The notes beneath the pieces are model-generated. The model was not told where the DNA came from. It ran no database searches and worked only from the letters and a program-made list of their open reading frames with translations. A program made the position numbers and the translations under genes. From Tunturibacter empetritectus (GTDB lineage Bacteria > Acidobacteriota > Terriglobia > Terriglobales > Acidobacteriaceae), in NCBI RefSeq assembly GCF_040358985.1, contig NZ_CP132932.1, positions 4,092,001 to 4,156,000 on the forward strand: DNA of 64,000 bases, in the 5' to 3' direction. Below are positions 44,459 to 54,263 of the stretch, in pieces. Every line of letters begins with the position of its first letter. Within the stretch, counting starts at the first letter, position 1.

Positions 44459-46465
44459 ATGACCCAACGAACGAACCCGCGAGCAGAGCATTTGCGCAAC
44501 CTCCATCTATCTATCTCAACAATTAGTCTCATCCTCCTCAGCGCGATCCCAGCGCTGGCCTCTCGGCCCGACAGCGTTCCCGACTGGGTCCGTACCGCCG
44601 CGCAGCAGAAGCTTCCCCAATACTCCCCTCAAACCAACGCCGTAGTCCTTCTCGAAGACACCACCTACACCGTTGCGCCCGACGGCAGCGCCACCGAACA
44701 CTTCCGCAGCGTCGTTAAAATCCTTCGCCCCCAAGGCCGCGACGAAGGCAGAATCGCCGTTCCCTTCGACAAGGACACCAAAATTCTCTCCCTGCACGTC
44801 TGGAGTATCGGCCCCGACGGTCACGAGTACGCCGTCAAAGACAACGAGCAGCTAGAGTTTGGCTACCCCGGCCAGGGCAGCCTCTTCATGGATCTCAAGA
44901 TCAAGGCCGTAGAGGCTCCCGGCCGCGACCCCGGCGGCGTCGTCGCCTACGAGTACGAGCAGCACACCCACCCCTACCTCACCGAGAAGACCTGGTTCTT
45001 CCAAAGCGGCCTTCCCCGCCTCAACCAAACCTTCACCCTCGAGCTCCCGCCCGGATTCACCCACGGCACCGTCTGGGCGCACAGCAGGGAACTCCCCGCT
45101 ATCGACCTCGAGCACCAGCGCTGGCGCTGGGAGATGAAGGACGTCCCTGCCATCGACCTCGATCAGGTTGAGCTCCGCCCGTCCGAGTTCTCCCTCGAGG
45201 GGCGCATGACCGTCCACTACGCTAGCCCCACCCTCCCCGCGCCCACCGACGGCACCTGGCAGAGCATCGGCCAGTGGTACCAGTCCCTCTCGAAGGACCG
45301 CCTCGCCGCCACACCCGAGATCGCCGCCAAAGCCAGCGAACTAGCCGGCGGCAAGACCGACTTCTACGATAAGACCGAAGCCATCGCCGAGTTCGTTCAA
45401 AAACAGGTCCGCTACTTCGTCATCGAGATGGGCATCGGCGGCTACCAGCCTCACTACGCCGCCGACATCTTCCACAACCGCTACGGCGACTGCAAAGACA
45501 AAGCCACCCTGCTCGTCTCCATGCTCTCCACCGTAGGGGTCCACGGCGCTCTTGTCATGGTCGACCATCGCCGTGGAGTCGTAGACCCCGACGCACCCTC
45601 GATCGTCGGCGACCACATGATCGCAGCCATCGAAATCCCCAAAGGCTACAACTCCCCCAAGCTCCGCAGCGTCGTCACCGCTAAGTCCGGTCGCCGCTAT
45701 CTCATCTTCGACCCCACCTGGGACAAGACCGCCTTCGGTCAGCTCGCGCACAACCTCCAGGGCGGCTACGGCGTCCTCGTAGAAGGCTCCGACAGCCAGA
45801 TCATTCAATTTCCGCTACTCTCTCCCGATCTCAACACCATCCATCGCACCGCCACCTTTCAACTGCAACCCGACGGCTCCCTCAAAGGCAGCGTCATCGA
45901 GAAGCGCTTTGGCGACCTCTCCGAACACCGCCGCGATCTCTACATCAGCGGCGACGCCAAAGAGCAGACCAAGTTTCTCGATCGCCTTCTAGGCCAGGAC
46001 TTCACCACCTTCTCCGTCTCTGACTTCAAGGTGCAGAACGCCGAGGCTCTCAACAAGGACCTCACCACCTCCTACTCCCTCACCGCCGACCACTTCGGCA
46101 AGCCCATGGGCCCTCTGCTCATGGTTCGTCCCCGCGTCCTCGGCAGCGAAGATCTCTACGCCGACCGCAAAGAGCGCCACAACATCCCGATCAATCTAAG
46201 CGAAACCATGCAGGTGCAGGACGACTACACCATCGAGCTACCCTCCGGCTACGCAGTCGACGAGATTCCCGACCCCGTCAAGCTCGACCTCGACTTCGCC
46301 TCCTACGAGAGCTCGAGTGTCGTCAAGGACAATACCCTTCACTACACCCGCACCTACACCGTTCGCGAGGTCACTCTCCCCGCCGACAGATATCCCGATG
46401 TTCAAAAGCTCTCCGGTGTCATAGCGGCCGACGAGCAAAGTAAAGCCGTCCTCAAAAAGCAGTAA
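44459..46465 (+). CDS. Exported DUF3857/transglutaminase-like protein, intact triad
   Basis: The product has 668 residues. A signal peptide (LSISTISLILLSAIPALA) is followed by a DUF3857 beta domain (residues about 50-240). A transglutaminase-like core (about 290-425) has a Cys/His/Asp triad: Cys345 in YGDCKDKATLL, His386 in VGDHMIAAIE and Asp418 in IFDPTWD. The C-terminal beta-rich region extends to the end. These proteins are thought to be periplasmic; acting as a peptidase or cross-linker is possible, but no substrate is known. It is a paralog of the next gene. Confidence 0.88.
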   Translation: MTQRTNPRAEHLRNLHLSISTISLILLSAIPALASRPDSVPDWVRTAAQQKLPQYSPQTNAVVLLEDTTYTVAPDGSATEHFRSVVKILRPQGRDEGRIAVPFDKDTKILSLHVWSIGPDGHEYAVKDNEQLEFGYPGQGSLFMDLKIKAVEAPGRDPGGVVAYEYEQHTHPYLTEKTWFFQSGLPRLNQTFTLELPPGFTHGTVWAHSRELPAIDLEHQRWRWEMKDVPAIDLDQVELRPSEFSLEGRMTVHYASPTLPAPTDGTWQSIGQWYQSLSKDRLAATPEIAAKASELAGGKTDFYDKTEAIAEFVQKQVRYFVIEMGIGGYQPHYAADIFHNRYGDCKDKATLLVSMLSTVGVHGALVMVDHRRGVVDPDAPSIVGDHMIAAIEIPKGYNSPKLRSVVTAKSGRRYLIFDPTWDKTAFGQLAHNLQGGYGVLVEGSDSQIIQFPLLSPDLNTIHRTATFQLQPDGSLKGSVIEKRFGDLSEHRRDLYISGDAKEQTKFLDRLLGQDFTTFSVSDFKVQNAEALNKDLTTSYSLTADHFGKPMGPLLMVRPRVLGSEDLYADRKERHNIPINLSETMQVQDDYTIELPSGYAVDEIPDPVKLDLDFASYESSSVVKDNTLHYTRTYTVREVTLPADRYPDVQKLSGVIAADEQSKAVLKKQ

Positions 46466-46548
46466 AAATCTTTAAACAAAAAATCAATCACGAAGCAGCC
46501 CCCGCATCACGAAGTAATCGAACGAAACAAGCGAACAAGGACGACAAC

Positions 46549-48582
46549 ATGAACCACACCTCACGCCGCACCCTCTGCCTCACTCTGCTCTCTGCCTTGA
46601 CTCTCCTCGCCGCACCCTTCGCCCGCGCGCAGTGGACCGTCCCCACCGCGGAAGAACTCTCCATGACCTCACAGCCCGAGGTCCCCGGAGCCGCCGCCGT
46701 CTACCTCTTCCGCGAAGAGACCACCGAAGACAAGCTCCACATGTTCAGCACCTACGTCCGGCTCAAAGTCCTCACCGAGCGCGGTAAGGAGTACGCCAAC
46801 GTCGAGCTCGGATACTCGCACTCCAGCGAAAACGGCTCCACGGACATAGACGACATTCAGGGCAGAACCATTCACCCCGATGGCACCATCATCCCCTTCA
46901 CCGGCAAACCCTACGAGAAGCTCGTCGAAAAGACACAGGGCATTCGCTTCATGGCCAAGGTCTTTACCCTGCCGGACGTCGAAGTGGGCAGCATCATCGA
47001 ATACCGTTACAAGCTGCGGCTCGACGATAACTGGTTCAGGGCGCCGCAGTGGTACATCCAGTCCGCTCTCTACACCCGCAAAGCCCACTATTCCTGGCGG
47101 CCCACCGACAAACAACTCCTCTCGAGCGAAGACGGCGGCCAACTCACCAACACAATCTCCTGGACCAAAATCCTTCCTGCGGGCGCCGATCTAAAACAAA
47201 CCCAGCTTCCCAGCAGCGCCTATGCCGCGGGCCAGTACATCTTCGATCTCAACGTTCACGATGTTCCTCCCGCTCCCGAGGAGGATTACATGCCGCCCAT
47301 CTCCAGCTTTACCTATCGCGTCCTCTTCTACTACTCTCCCTATCGCAACGGCGACGAGTACTGGAAGAACGAAGGCAAGCACTGGGCAAAGAGTCGTGAC
47401 AAGTTCATCGGACCCGGCCCCGTCGTCACCGCAGCCGTGCACGACCTCGTCCTTCCAACCGACACGCCGGATCAAAAGCTGCACAAGATCTACGCCGCCG
47501 TCATGAAGCTCGAAAACGCCAGCTACACCCGCGAGCACTCCAGCGCTGAAGAAAAGTCTCAGGGCCTCAAAGAAGTTCACACCACCGACGACATCTGGAC
47601 CCGGAAGCGCGGCAACAACGATCAGATCGCGGCACTCTTCGTAGCCATGGCGCGCGCCGCCGGCATGAAAGCCTATCTCGCCGTGGTCACCAGCCGTGAT
47701 CGCAGCCTCTTCTTTCCCGCGTATCTCAGCATGTCGCAACTCGATGACGACATAGCCATCGTCAACGTCGACGGCAAGGACCAGTTCTTCGATCCAGGCT
47801 CGCGCTACTGTCCCTACCAGCATCTTGCGTGGAAGCACACCCAGGTGGGCGGTCTCCGGCAGATGGATGGGGGCGCAGGAACGGTAGAAACTCCGGGTGA
47901 GACTTATCTCTACTCGAAGACCACACGAATCGCCGACCTGACCATGGACGAGCACGGCGAAGTCTCCGGCATCATGAAGCTGACCTACACCGGATCTCCC
48001 GCTCTTCATTGGAGGCAGCGTGCCCTCACCGGCGACGACGAAAGCCTCAAACGCGAACTTCGCACGAACGTCGAACGTCTCATGCCTGCTGGAGCCGACA
48101 TCGAGGTCACCACCATCGAGAAGCTCGAAGACTACGAACAACCCCTCGTCGTCAACCTCTCCTTCAAAGGAAACCTCGGCTCCGCCACCGGCAAACGCCT
48201 CCTCATCCCCGCTGACATCTTCGAGGTCAACGCAAAGCCTGCATTCCCCCACGAGAAACGAGACATCCCCGTATATTTCCCATACTCCCGCACCAATCAA
48301 GACGCTGTCCGCATCAAGTTCCCGCCGTCCTTTAAAGTAGAATCTCTCCCCGCCAGCAACAAGGAGAACTTTCAGAAATTTGCTCTATACAGCTTGAATT
48401 CAGAGTCCACCCCGAATAGCTTTACCGTCCGCAGAGACTACTTTCTGGCAGAGATCTTCTTCAAAACCGAAGAGTACGCCGACCTCCGTAGCTTTTACTC
48501 CAAGATCGAGAACAAAGATCAGGAGACGGTCGTCCTCACCACCACACCGGCTCCCGCCAAACCAACCCCGGCAGGGAACTGA
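46549..48582 (+). CDS. Exported DUF3857 protein with degenerate transglutaminase core
   Basis: The product has 677 residues. A signal peptide (CLTLLSALTLLAAPFARA) is followed by the DUF3857 domain. The transglutaminase-like core aligns with the paralog upstream: YGDCKDKATLL there corresponds to RGNNDQIAALF here, placing Asn357 at the Cys345 position. The catalytic His segment reads LDDDIAIV instead of GDHMIA. The Asp motif FFDPGSRY is kept. The protein is therefore probably non-catalytic, with a binding or scaffold role. It is 84 bp downstream of its paralog. Confidence 0.85.
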   Translation: MNHTSRRTLCLTLLSALTLLAAPFARAQWTVPTAEELSMTSQPEVPGAAAVYLFREETTEDKLHMFSTYVRLKVLTERGKEYANVELGYSHSSENGSTDIDDIQGRTIHPDGTIIPFTGKPYEKLVEKTQGIRFMAKVFTLPDVEVGSIIEYRYKLRLDDNWFRAPQWYIQSALYTRKAHYSWRPTDKQLLSSEDGGQLTNTISWTKILPAGADLKQTQLPSSAYAAGQYIFDLNVHDVPPAPEEDYMPPISSFTYRVLFYYSPYRNGDEYWKNEGKHWAKSRDKFIGPGPVVTAAVHDLVLPTDTPDQKLHKIYAAVMKLENASYTREHSSAEEKSQGLKEVHTTDDIWTRKRGNNDQIAALFVAMARAAGMKAYLAVVTSRDRSLFFPAYLSMSQLDDDIAIVNVDGKDQFFDPGSRYCPYQHLAWKHTQVGGLRQMDGGAGTVETPGETYLYSKTTRIADLTMDEHGEVSGIMKLTYTGSPALHWRQRALTGDDESLKRELRTNVERLMPAGADIEVTTIEKLEDYEQPLVVNLSFKGNLGSATGKRLLIPADIFEVNAKPAFPHEKRDIPVYFPYSRTNQDAVRIKFPPSFKVESLPASNKENFQKFALYSLNSESTPNSFTVRRDYFLAEIFFKTEEYADLRSFYSKIENKDQETVVLTTTPAPAKPTPAGN

Positions 48583-48603
48583 AGCCGTTGCCGCCTGCTC
48601 CCC

Positions 48604-50211
48604 TCACGGCAGGCGGCACACCTTCACCGAATCATTCTCGTAAGCACACCCAAACCCCGTCGGAGCGTCTCGCTCCAGAATCACCCACGTCGCGCCAACC
48701 GCCTTCAGCGCAGCAACCCGGCCACGTTCCGAGTCCCCGCGAAACCCTCCACCAAGCCCAGTCTGCAGCGCCATCCCCTGCGACCACTCCTCCGTAAGCT
48801 CCGGCCTGTTCGAGGCCGTCCCACCATCTTTGGAGTCCGGCAGCGAACTCCGCTCCGCAATCGCGCGAAAGCCCTGAGCATCCTCCCCCTCCCTCACCGT
48901 GTAGTGAGCATCCAACGCAAACACCGCATCCTTCGGCGTGTTCTCTCTGATCCAGACAAACGCCTGCTCCCATCGATTTCCCAAACCCCCGCCAACCAAT
49001 CCCATTGCGCTCGGAAGTTCAACGTGCCTTGAAGCCGGGAAGATCTCACAGCCGACCCGCAACATAACCACCGCCAGCACAGAGAACGCAGCAACCCATC
49101 CCCACACCCGTCGCCGCAACACCCGCCCCCCAAGCGTCGCTCCCACCACCAGAATCATCACCACATACACCAGTTGGAAGACCCGCAGAGGTTGCAGTCT
49201 TGCCACCTGATGCACCGCTGCGCCCTCTCGCGCAAACAGTAACGCAACCGCAATCGCCGTCCCACCGGACACCATCGCAGCACGCGCCAAACCCACCCGC
49301 ACCACCTCCACATCGCGGCCACACTTCAAGGCAACGATCGCAAGAATAATCAGCGGAGCCGCCAGCCCAATCCACTCATACCAATGCCATTGGCTAAGAA
49401 ACCAGTACTCCCGCGTCAGCATAACCCTCTGGTAAGCCGCGCTCTCCGCCGGCGCCGACAACTGCACTCCCGCCGCCACCATCACCGCCGTCAAACATAA
49501 CCCCACCGTCCCCCACACCCGCACCAGCCGGCTAGCCGACATCTCAGCACCCAGCACCAGCACCGATCCCAGCGCATAAGCCCCCATCAGCGGATGCATC
49601 ATCGCCGCGCCCATCAGCGCCCCACAACAAAGCGCCAGCCCGCGCCGCCGCTCTCCTTCCATCTCAAACTGTGGCGAGAAAAACTGCAGCGCGCCAACCA
49701 GTGCCAGCAACGCACAGGGTGTCGAAAGACTTCGCGCCGTCACATACGGATCCATCAGCATCAGCGACGTCCCCGCAATCGGAATCGTCAGCCACATCGC
49801 CAGCAGCGCTACCGCTCCGCTCCTCGCCTCACGCGACCCATAGCAGCGAGCCGCCAGCAGCCACACCGCAAACAACGTCATCCAGACACTCGCCAGATGT
49901 ACCACCAGCAACACCATCTCCAGGCTCAGGCGCGACTCACGCACCAGCCCAGCCATCAGCGGCGCAAACACCGAGTACCGCAGATGCCCCACCACAAACT
50001 CCGCACCATACGGATAAAGCTCCGGATCCAGCAGCCGTTTAATCTCAGGCAGGTAGATGCCCCCATCCTCGGCATAGGGGTGATAGCCGTGGATCAGCAA
50101 CGCAGAAAACGTCAGCACAGTCACCAACCAAGCGGCAAAACTTCGTTCCCGCCGGTACCGCTCCAGTTCGAGCTCTACCGAAGAGAGCTGTGATGCGATC
50201 GATGTAGCCAA
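48604..50211 (-). CDS. Multi-pass membrane protein, glycosyltransferase-like, unknown
   Basis: The product has 535 residues and about ten hydrophobic helices, for example GAVALLAMWLTIPIAGTSLM, GLALCCGALMGAAMMHPLMG and VFQLVYVVMILVVGATLG. The layout and the soluble C-terminal third, which begins with a WIRENTPKDAVFALDAHYT-type motif, recall membrane proteins of DUF6798 or GT-C type. I do not recognise a conserved catalytic DD/DE. It ends 22 bp after the DUF3857 stop and is convergent with it. Confidence 0.75.
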   Translation of the reverse strand: MATSIASQLSSVELELERYRRERSFAAWLVTVLTFSALLIHGYHPYAEDGGIYLPEIKRLLDPELYPYGAEFVVGHLRYSVFAPLMAGLVRESRLSLEMVLLVVHLASVWMTLFAVWLLAARCYGSREARSGAVALLAMWLTIPIAGTSLMLMDPYVTARSLSTPCALLALVGALQFFSPQFEMEGERRRGLALCCGALMGAAMMHPLMGAYALGSVLVLGAEMSASRLVRVWGTVGLCLTAVMVAAGVQLSAPAESAAYQRVMLTREYWFLSQWHWYEWIGLAAPLIILAIVALKCGRDVEVVRVGLARAAMVSGGTAIAVALLFAREGAAVHQVARLQPLRVFQLVYVVMILVVGATLGGRVLRRRVWGWVAAFSVLAVVMLRVGCEIFPASRHVELPSAMGLVGGGLGNRWEQAFVWIRENTPKDAVFALDAHYTVREGEDAQGFRAIAERSSLPDSKDGGTASNRPELTEEWSQGMALQTGLGGGFRGDSERGRVAALKAVGATWVILERDAPTGFGCAYENDSVKVCRLP

Positions 50212-50564
50212 ATAAATCTGCTCCTGCCGTGGTCTTATTGCTACCGCATGACATCGGCTTACGCTCTGCGAAATCGCTAACCGAAAACAATGCGACTGCT
50301 CCCGAAGCTAAACTCCCGATCTTCTCGAAGAAGATGAAGACAAACTCTTTTCACCCTTAGACGTCAAAACATCGATTCAGCTTACGTCTCTCCCAGATCA
50401 AAACGAAAAAATCGCCACTCACTATTTCTTATAAAACTCTCATCTCTTCCTCCCGCAACGCGGCCCTCCAATTGCTCTCTAAGGAGCAAGTTCATCAATC
50501 CGAACGAAGAGGAACAACACAAGGGCAATAACACGAAGGGAAGAACATCAGGAGAAGCCACATC
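50212..50564. other. 353-bp gap between divergent genes
   Basis: There is no credible gene. It contains two short palindromes, ATCTTCT-cga-AGAAGAT at 50319-50335 and TTGCTC/GAGCAA at about 50471-50490, possible regulator sites between the membrane-protein and 81-residue-protein genes. Confidence 0.55.
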
Positions 50565-50810
50565 GTGCACATTCACAGCAACCCCGTCAGCCAGCTCGCA
50601 CTGGGTTCTATCCAATCTACTCTGCAGGCCCAGGAAGCCAGAAAAGCCGCCGCCACCGTGCGCCGAAGACTCAGCAGCGTTGCAGCCAGCGAGGATGGCG
50701 ACCTCATCTCCCGCGTCGAGGCCCACGCCGAACCTGATCCCCAGCGCAGAAAGAATCCGCAACAGGACGAAGAGGCCTTCCGCAGTGTCTTCTTCTCCCT
50801 CTCCGTCTAA
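50565..50810 (+). CDS. Small conserved-looking protein, unknown
   Basis: The product has 81 residues. It starts at GTG with AGGAG just upstream. The sequence is helical and charged (MHIHSNPVSQLALGSIQSTL; ARKAAATVRRRLSSVAASED), with no signal peptide or membrane segment. The ribosome binding site and its isolated position in a long gap favour a real gene, but I do not recognise the family. It may be a cytoplasmic adaptor. Confidence 0.6.
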   Translation: MHIHSNPVSQLALGSIQSTLQAQEARKAAATVRRRLSSVAASEDGDLISRVEAHAEPDPQRRKNPQQDEEAFRSVFFSLSV

Positions 50811-50962
50811 TCACACCGGGCCGCATATAGCCTCGCAACCCAAAATGTAAGAAGATCGGTCACACACAGACGATACAATCGGAGCTGCATGCTTGATTGT
50901 CCTTTGTCCCCTCCGGTTCCCCGCGAAACCACCCATCGCACGGCGTTCTTCTGGCTGCTCGC

Positions 50963-51982
50963 ATGAGCGCCGTCGCCAACAGCCGCAACCTGCTGAAGAC
51001 CATCCCCGGCCTTCTCATCAGCGCCTTTTTTCTCTGGTACACCTTTCACAACATCCCGCTCAACGAGTTTCGCTCCCTCCGCCTCGCGCACCCCGTGTGG
51101 ATCCTTGGCGTCCTCGCCTTCACTGCCGCCAGCTACACCCTGCGTTGCGTTCGCTGGAGCCAGATGATGCCGCGCAACGGCCGCTCCCTCCGCGCCCACT
51201 TCGCCGTCTGCGCCCGCGTCCTCATGACCTCGCTCGCCGCCAACAACATCCTCCCCCTGCGCATCGGCGACATCATGCGTATCTTCACCTATTCCGACGA
51301 CCTCGGCACCGCGCCCTCCGTCATCCTCAGCACCGTCATCCTCGAAAAGCTCCTCGACATCTTCGTCCTCGTCCTTCTCTTTGTCTCGACCGTAGGCAGC
51401 ATCGCCACGCCGCGCCTCCGCCTCATCGCCAACATCTCCCTCGCCGTCTCAGCCATCGGCCTGCTCATCCTCCTCGTAGCGGCGCGCAGCCTGCAGGCTC
51501 CCGTGCAGCGGCTCTTCACCCGTCTTCCCGACTCCCCACTGCTGAAGAAAATCGAACACTGGATCACCCTCGCCCTTGACGCAACCGGCCGCCTTGGCGT
51601 CGTCGGTTCTCTTCTTCTGCTCTTTCAATCGGTTGTCATCTGGACCTGCGAAGGCATGATCTTCCTCTCGGCCATCCGTCTCCTCGGCCTTTCGGTAGAC
51701 CGCATCGCTGCCTGGCTAGCCGTCTCCTTCGCCAACCTCTCCTATCTCATTCCCAGCTCCCCCGGAGCCATCGGCCCCTTCGAACTCGCCGTCAAAACTT
51801 CCCTCGTCAATCACGGCGCGTCGATGTCGCAATCCGCGGTCTTCGGCCTCGCGATTCACGTCTGGATGCTCCTCTCGGTCACCGGAGCAGGTGGCATCAT
51901 CTTCCTCCTTCATCGCATCCGCATCCACAATCACAAGCCCCTCCTCGAAGAAATTGAAGATCTGCCGGCCACGCTGCCATAA
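50963..51982 (+). CDS. Lysylphosphatidylglycerol-synthase-TM / UPF0104 flippase-like protein
   Basis: The product has 339 residues from the ATG at 50963. It has about eight hydrophobic segments and family motifs NNILPLRIGDIMRIFTYSDD, VILEKLLDIFVLVLLF and SYLIPSSPGAIGPFELAVK. These match the UPF0104 family (the membrane part of MprF-like proteins), several of which flip lipids. The longer reading frame from 50897 would need a TTG without a good ribosome binding site. The gene ends eight bases before the repeat element copy B. Confidence 0.85.
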   Translation: MSAVANSRNLLKTIPGLLISAFFLWYTFHNIPLNEFRSLRLAHPVWILGVLAFTAASYTLRCVRWSQMMPRNGRSLRAHFAVCARVLMTSLAANNILPLRIGDIMRIFTYSDDLGTAPSVILSTVILEKLLDIFVLVLLFVSTVGSIATPRLRLIANISLAVSAIGLLILLVAARSLQAPVQRLFTRLPDSPLLKKIEHWITLALDATGRLGVVGSLLLLFQSVVIWTCEGMIFLSAIRLLGLSVDRIAAWLAVSFANLSYLIPSSPGAIGPFELAVKTSLVNHGASMSQSAVFGLAIHVWMLLSVTGAGGIIFLLHRIRIHNHKPLLEEIEDLPATLP

Positions 51983-51989
51983 AGAATGA

Positions 51990-52163
51990 TCCTGCCGGAG
52001 GAGCCTCCTGCGCGGAGAGCGGTCACTTCGTGTATATACCCCTTCGGTTGGCGCTCCCCGTTGGTCGCTAGGGAGATCATTCCGATCAACGGGAGGACCA
52101 CGCGAAGCTCTAAAAAGGCGTGCGAACGCCCGCCCCACGCGCAGTGGGCCCGTCCGGCAGGAC
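51990..52163. repeat. Intergenic element, copy B, with inverted core
   Basis: A 174-bp element lies between the flippase-like gene and argS. Its ends match copy A in the same orientation: TCCTGCCGGAGGAGCCTCCT on the left, and CCCGCCCCACGCGCAG leading to GGCCCGTCCGGCAGGAC on the right. The core between them (about 52017-52130) is the reverse complement of copy A's core; for example GCTCTAAAAAGGCGTGCG here matches CGCACGCCTTTTTAGAGC at 25622. This shows inversion of the core between the inverted ends. Confidence 0.8.
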
Positions 52164-52211
52164 AAGCCTCTAGTAAACTGAACCCATCTTCCAAGTGGTG
52201 ACGCCCAAAGC

Positions 52212-54263
52212 ATGTATCGCACAATCCAGCAGTCTCTATTGGCCCGCATCCAAGCCATCCTCCTCGCAAAGTACGACGTCACCCTTACGAACCCGGGCGC
52301 CCCGCAACTTGTTATAGAGCAGCCCCCCAGCATTACCCTCGGCGAACTAGCCCTCCCCGTCGCCTTCGAGCTGGCTAAGCGCCTCCGCAAAGCCCCCCGT
52401 GCCATCGCAACGGAACTAGCAGCCGAACTCACCGCAGCCCTCCCCACACTAGAAGGCGTCGCCAGCGTAGAAGTAGCGGGCGCAGGCTACCTCAATATCC
52501 GCCTCGACCGCGCCGCCGCCGTCCGCCGCATCGCCGCCGACCAGCACGCCGACATCGGCGGCCCCCGCTTCGCCCTCGTCGAGCACACCAGCATCAACCC
52601 CAACAAGGCCGCCCACATCGGCCACCTCCGCAACGCCATCCTCGGCGACACCTTCCAGCGCCTCCTCCGCCCCGACACCTTCAAAACCGGCTACGAAGTA
52701 GGCGTGCAAAACTACATCGACAACACCGGCGTCCAGGTCGCAGACGTAGTCGTAGGCCTCGTCTACCTCGAAGGCAAGACCCTCACCAGCACCCGCGAAC
52801 TCCTCACCGAGCTCCTCGAGACCAACCAGCGCATTGACTTCTACTGCTGGGATCTCTACGCCCGCGTCTCCCAGTGGTACACCGCAGATTCTGAACACAT
52901 CGCAGCCCGAAAACAGATCCGCCTCGACACTCTTCACGCCCTCGAGATCGGCCACAACGACACCGCAGACATCGCCGACCTCATCTCCACCGCCGTCCTG
53001 CGCCGCCACCTCGACACCATGCAGCGCCTCAACATCGAGTACGACTTCCTCCCCCGCGAAAGCGAGATTTTAAGCCTGCACTTCTGGGACGCAGCCCGCG
53101 AACTCATGCTCGAAAAAGGTGTCCTCTACCTCGAGACCGCAGGCAAGAACAAAGGCTGCTACGTCATGCGTCGCGCCGGCACGTTAGAGGAACGCGCAGG
53201 CACATCAGAAGAAATAGCAACCGCAGACTCCAGCCTGCCCGACGAAGACGCCAAGGTCATAGTCCGCTCCAACGGCACCGTCACCTACGTCGGCAAGGAC
53301 ATCGCCTACCACCTCTGGAAGTTCGGCCTCCTCCCCGGCAAGGACTTCGGCTACGCAAAATTTCACGAGTACCCCTCGCACTGTTGCTGGATCTCCACGA
53401 CCCACGGAGAAACCCCACACCCCACCTTCGGCAAAGCCGACGCCATCTACAACGTCATCGACTCCCGCCAGAACGACCCACAGAACAACGTCATCGCCGC
53501 CCTTCGCGGCATGGGCTACACCGAAGCCGCCGACCGCTACACCCACTTCAGCTACGAGATGGTCGCCCTCACCCCGCGCTGCGCCGTCGAACTTGGCTAC
53601 ACCATCAGCGAAGAAGATCAGAAGAAGCCCTTCATCGAAGTCAGCGGACGCAAGGGCTTCGGCGTCAAAGCCGACGACCTCCTCGATCGCCTCATCGCCG
53701 CCGCCAAATCCGAAGTAGACACCCGCCACCCCGAGATCGAATCCGCCCAGCGCCTCACCATCGCTACGCAAATCGCAGTAGGAGCCCTCCGCTACTTCAT
53801 GCTCCGCTTCACCCGCAACACCATCATCGCCTTCGACTTCAAAGACGCCCTCAGCTTCGAAGGCGAGACCGGCCCCTATGTCCAGTACGCCATCGTCCGC
53901 GCCGCAAACATCTTTCGCAAGGCCAACACCACCGCAGCCGCATCCCTGGCCGCAATCGCAACACTTGACCTGTCGAATATCCTCGACACCGAAGAGGGAA
54001 GCAGCCTCTGGGAGACATGGCTCCTCGCCTCAAAACTAACGCTGTTGATCGAGCAATGCATAGCCACCGCCGAGCCGGCCTACCTCGCCAAGTACGCCTT
54101 CCAGCTAGCCCAGCAGTTCAACAACTTCTACCACCGCCACCACGTCCTCAACGAAGCCGACCCCACCCGAAAAGCCCTCCTGCTAGCCACCGCCGCAGTA
54201 GCCCAACGCGAGATGACCCGCGCCCTTGCCTATCTAGGCATCGAAGCCCCACCCGTTATGTAA
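52212..54263 (+). CDS. argS: Arginyl-tRNA synthetase
   Basis: The product has 683 residues and charges tRNA-Arg. The class I HIGH motif is NPNKAAHIGHLRNAILGD (near residue 135). The KMSK counterpart is EVSGRKGFGVKADDLL (about residue 482). The C-terminal DALR anticodon-binding region ends with FYHRHHVLNEAD and REMTRALAYLGIEAPP. The N-terminal Arg_S_N domain (residues 5-110) contains LALPVAFELAKRLRKAPRAI. The protein is longer than the typical 550-590. It is preceded by repeat copy B, and the gene ends in a repeat-containing gap. Confidence 0.95.
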   Translation: MYRTIQQSLLARIQAILLAKYDVTLTNPGAPQLVIEQPPSITLGELALPVAFELAKRLRKAPRAIATELAAELTAALPTLEGVASVEVAGAGYLNIRLDRAAAVRRIAADQHADIGGPRFALVEHTSINPNKAAHIGHLRNAILGDTFQRLLRPDTFKTGYEVGVQNYIDNTGVQVADVVVGLVYLEGKTLTSTRELLTELLETNQRIDFYCWDLYARVSQWYTADSEHIAARKQIRLDTLHALEIGHNDTADIADLISTAVLRRHLDTMQRLNIEYDFLPRESEILSLHFWDAARELMLEKGVLYLETAGKNKGCYVMRRAGTLEERAGTSEEIATADSSLPDEDAKVIVRSNGTVTYVGKDIAYHLWKFGLLPGKDFGYAKFHEYPSHCCWISTTHGETPHPTFGKADAIYNVIDSRQNDPQNNVIAALRGMGYTEAADRYTHFSYEMVALTPRCAVELGYTISEEDQKKPFIEVSGRKGFGVKADDLLDRLIAAAKSEVDTRHPEIESAQRLTIATQIAVGALRYFMLRFTRNTIIAFDFKDALSFEGETGPYVQYAIVRAANIFRKANTTAAASLAAIATLDLSNILDTEEGSSLWETWLLASKLTLLIEQCIATAEPAYLAKYAFQLAQQFNNFYHRHHVLNEADPTRKALLLATAAVAQREMTRALAYLGIEAPPVM

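Noticed and set aside
47191..48300. 369-residue minus-strand frame within the second DUF3857 gene
   Set aside because: It lies inside a real gene with signal peptide and homology to its neighbour, and is Asp/Glu/Val/Gly-rich.
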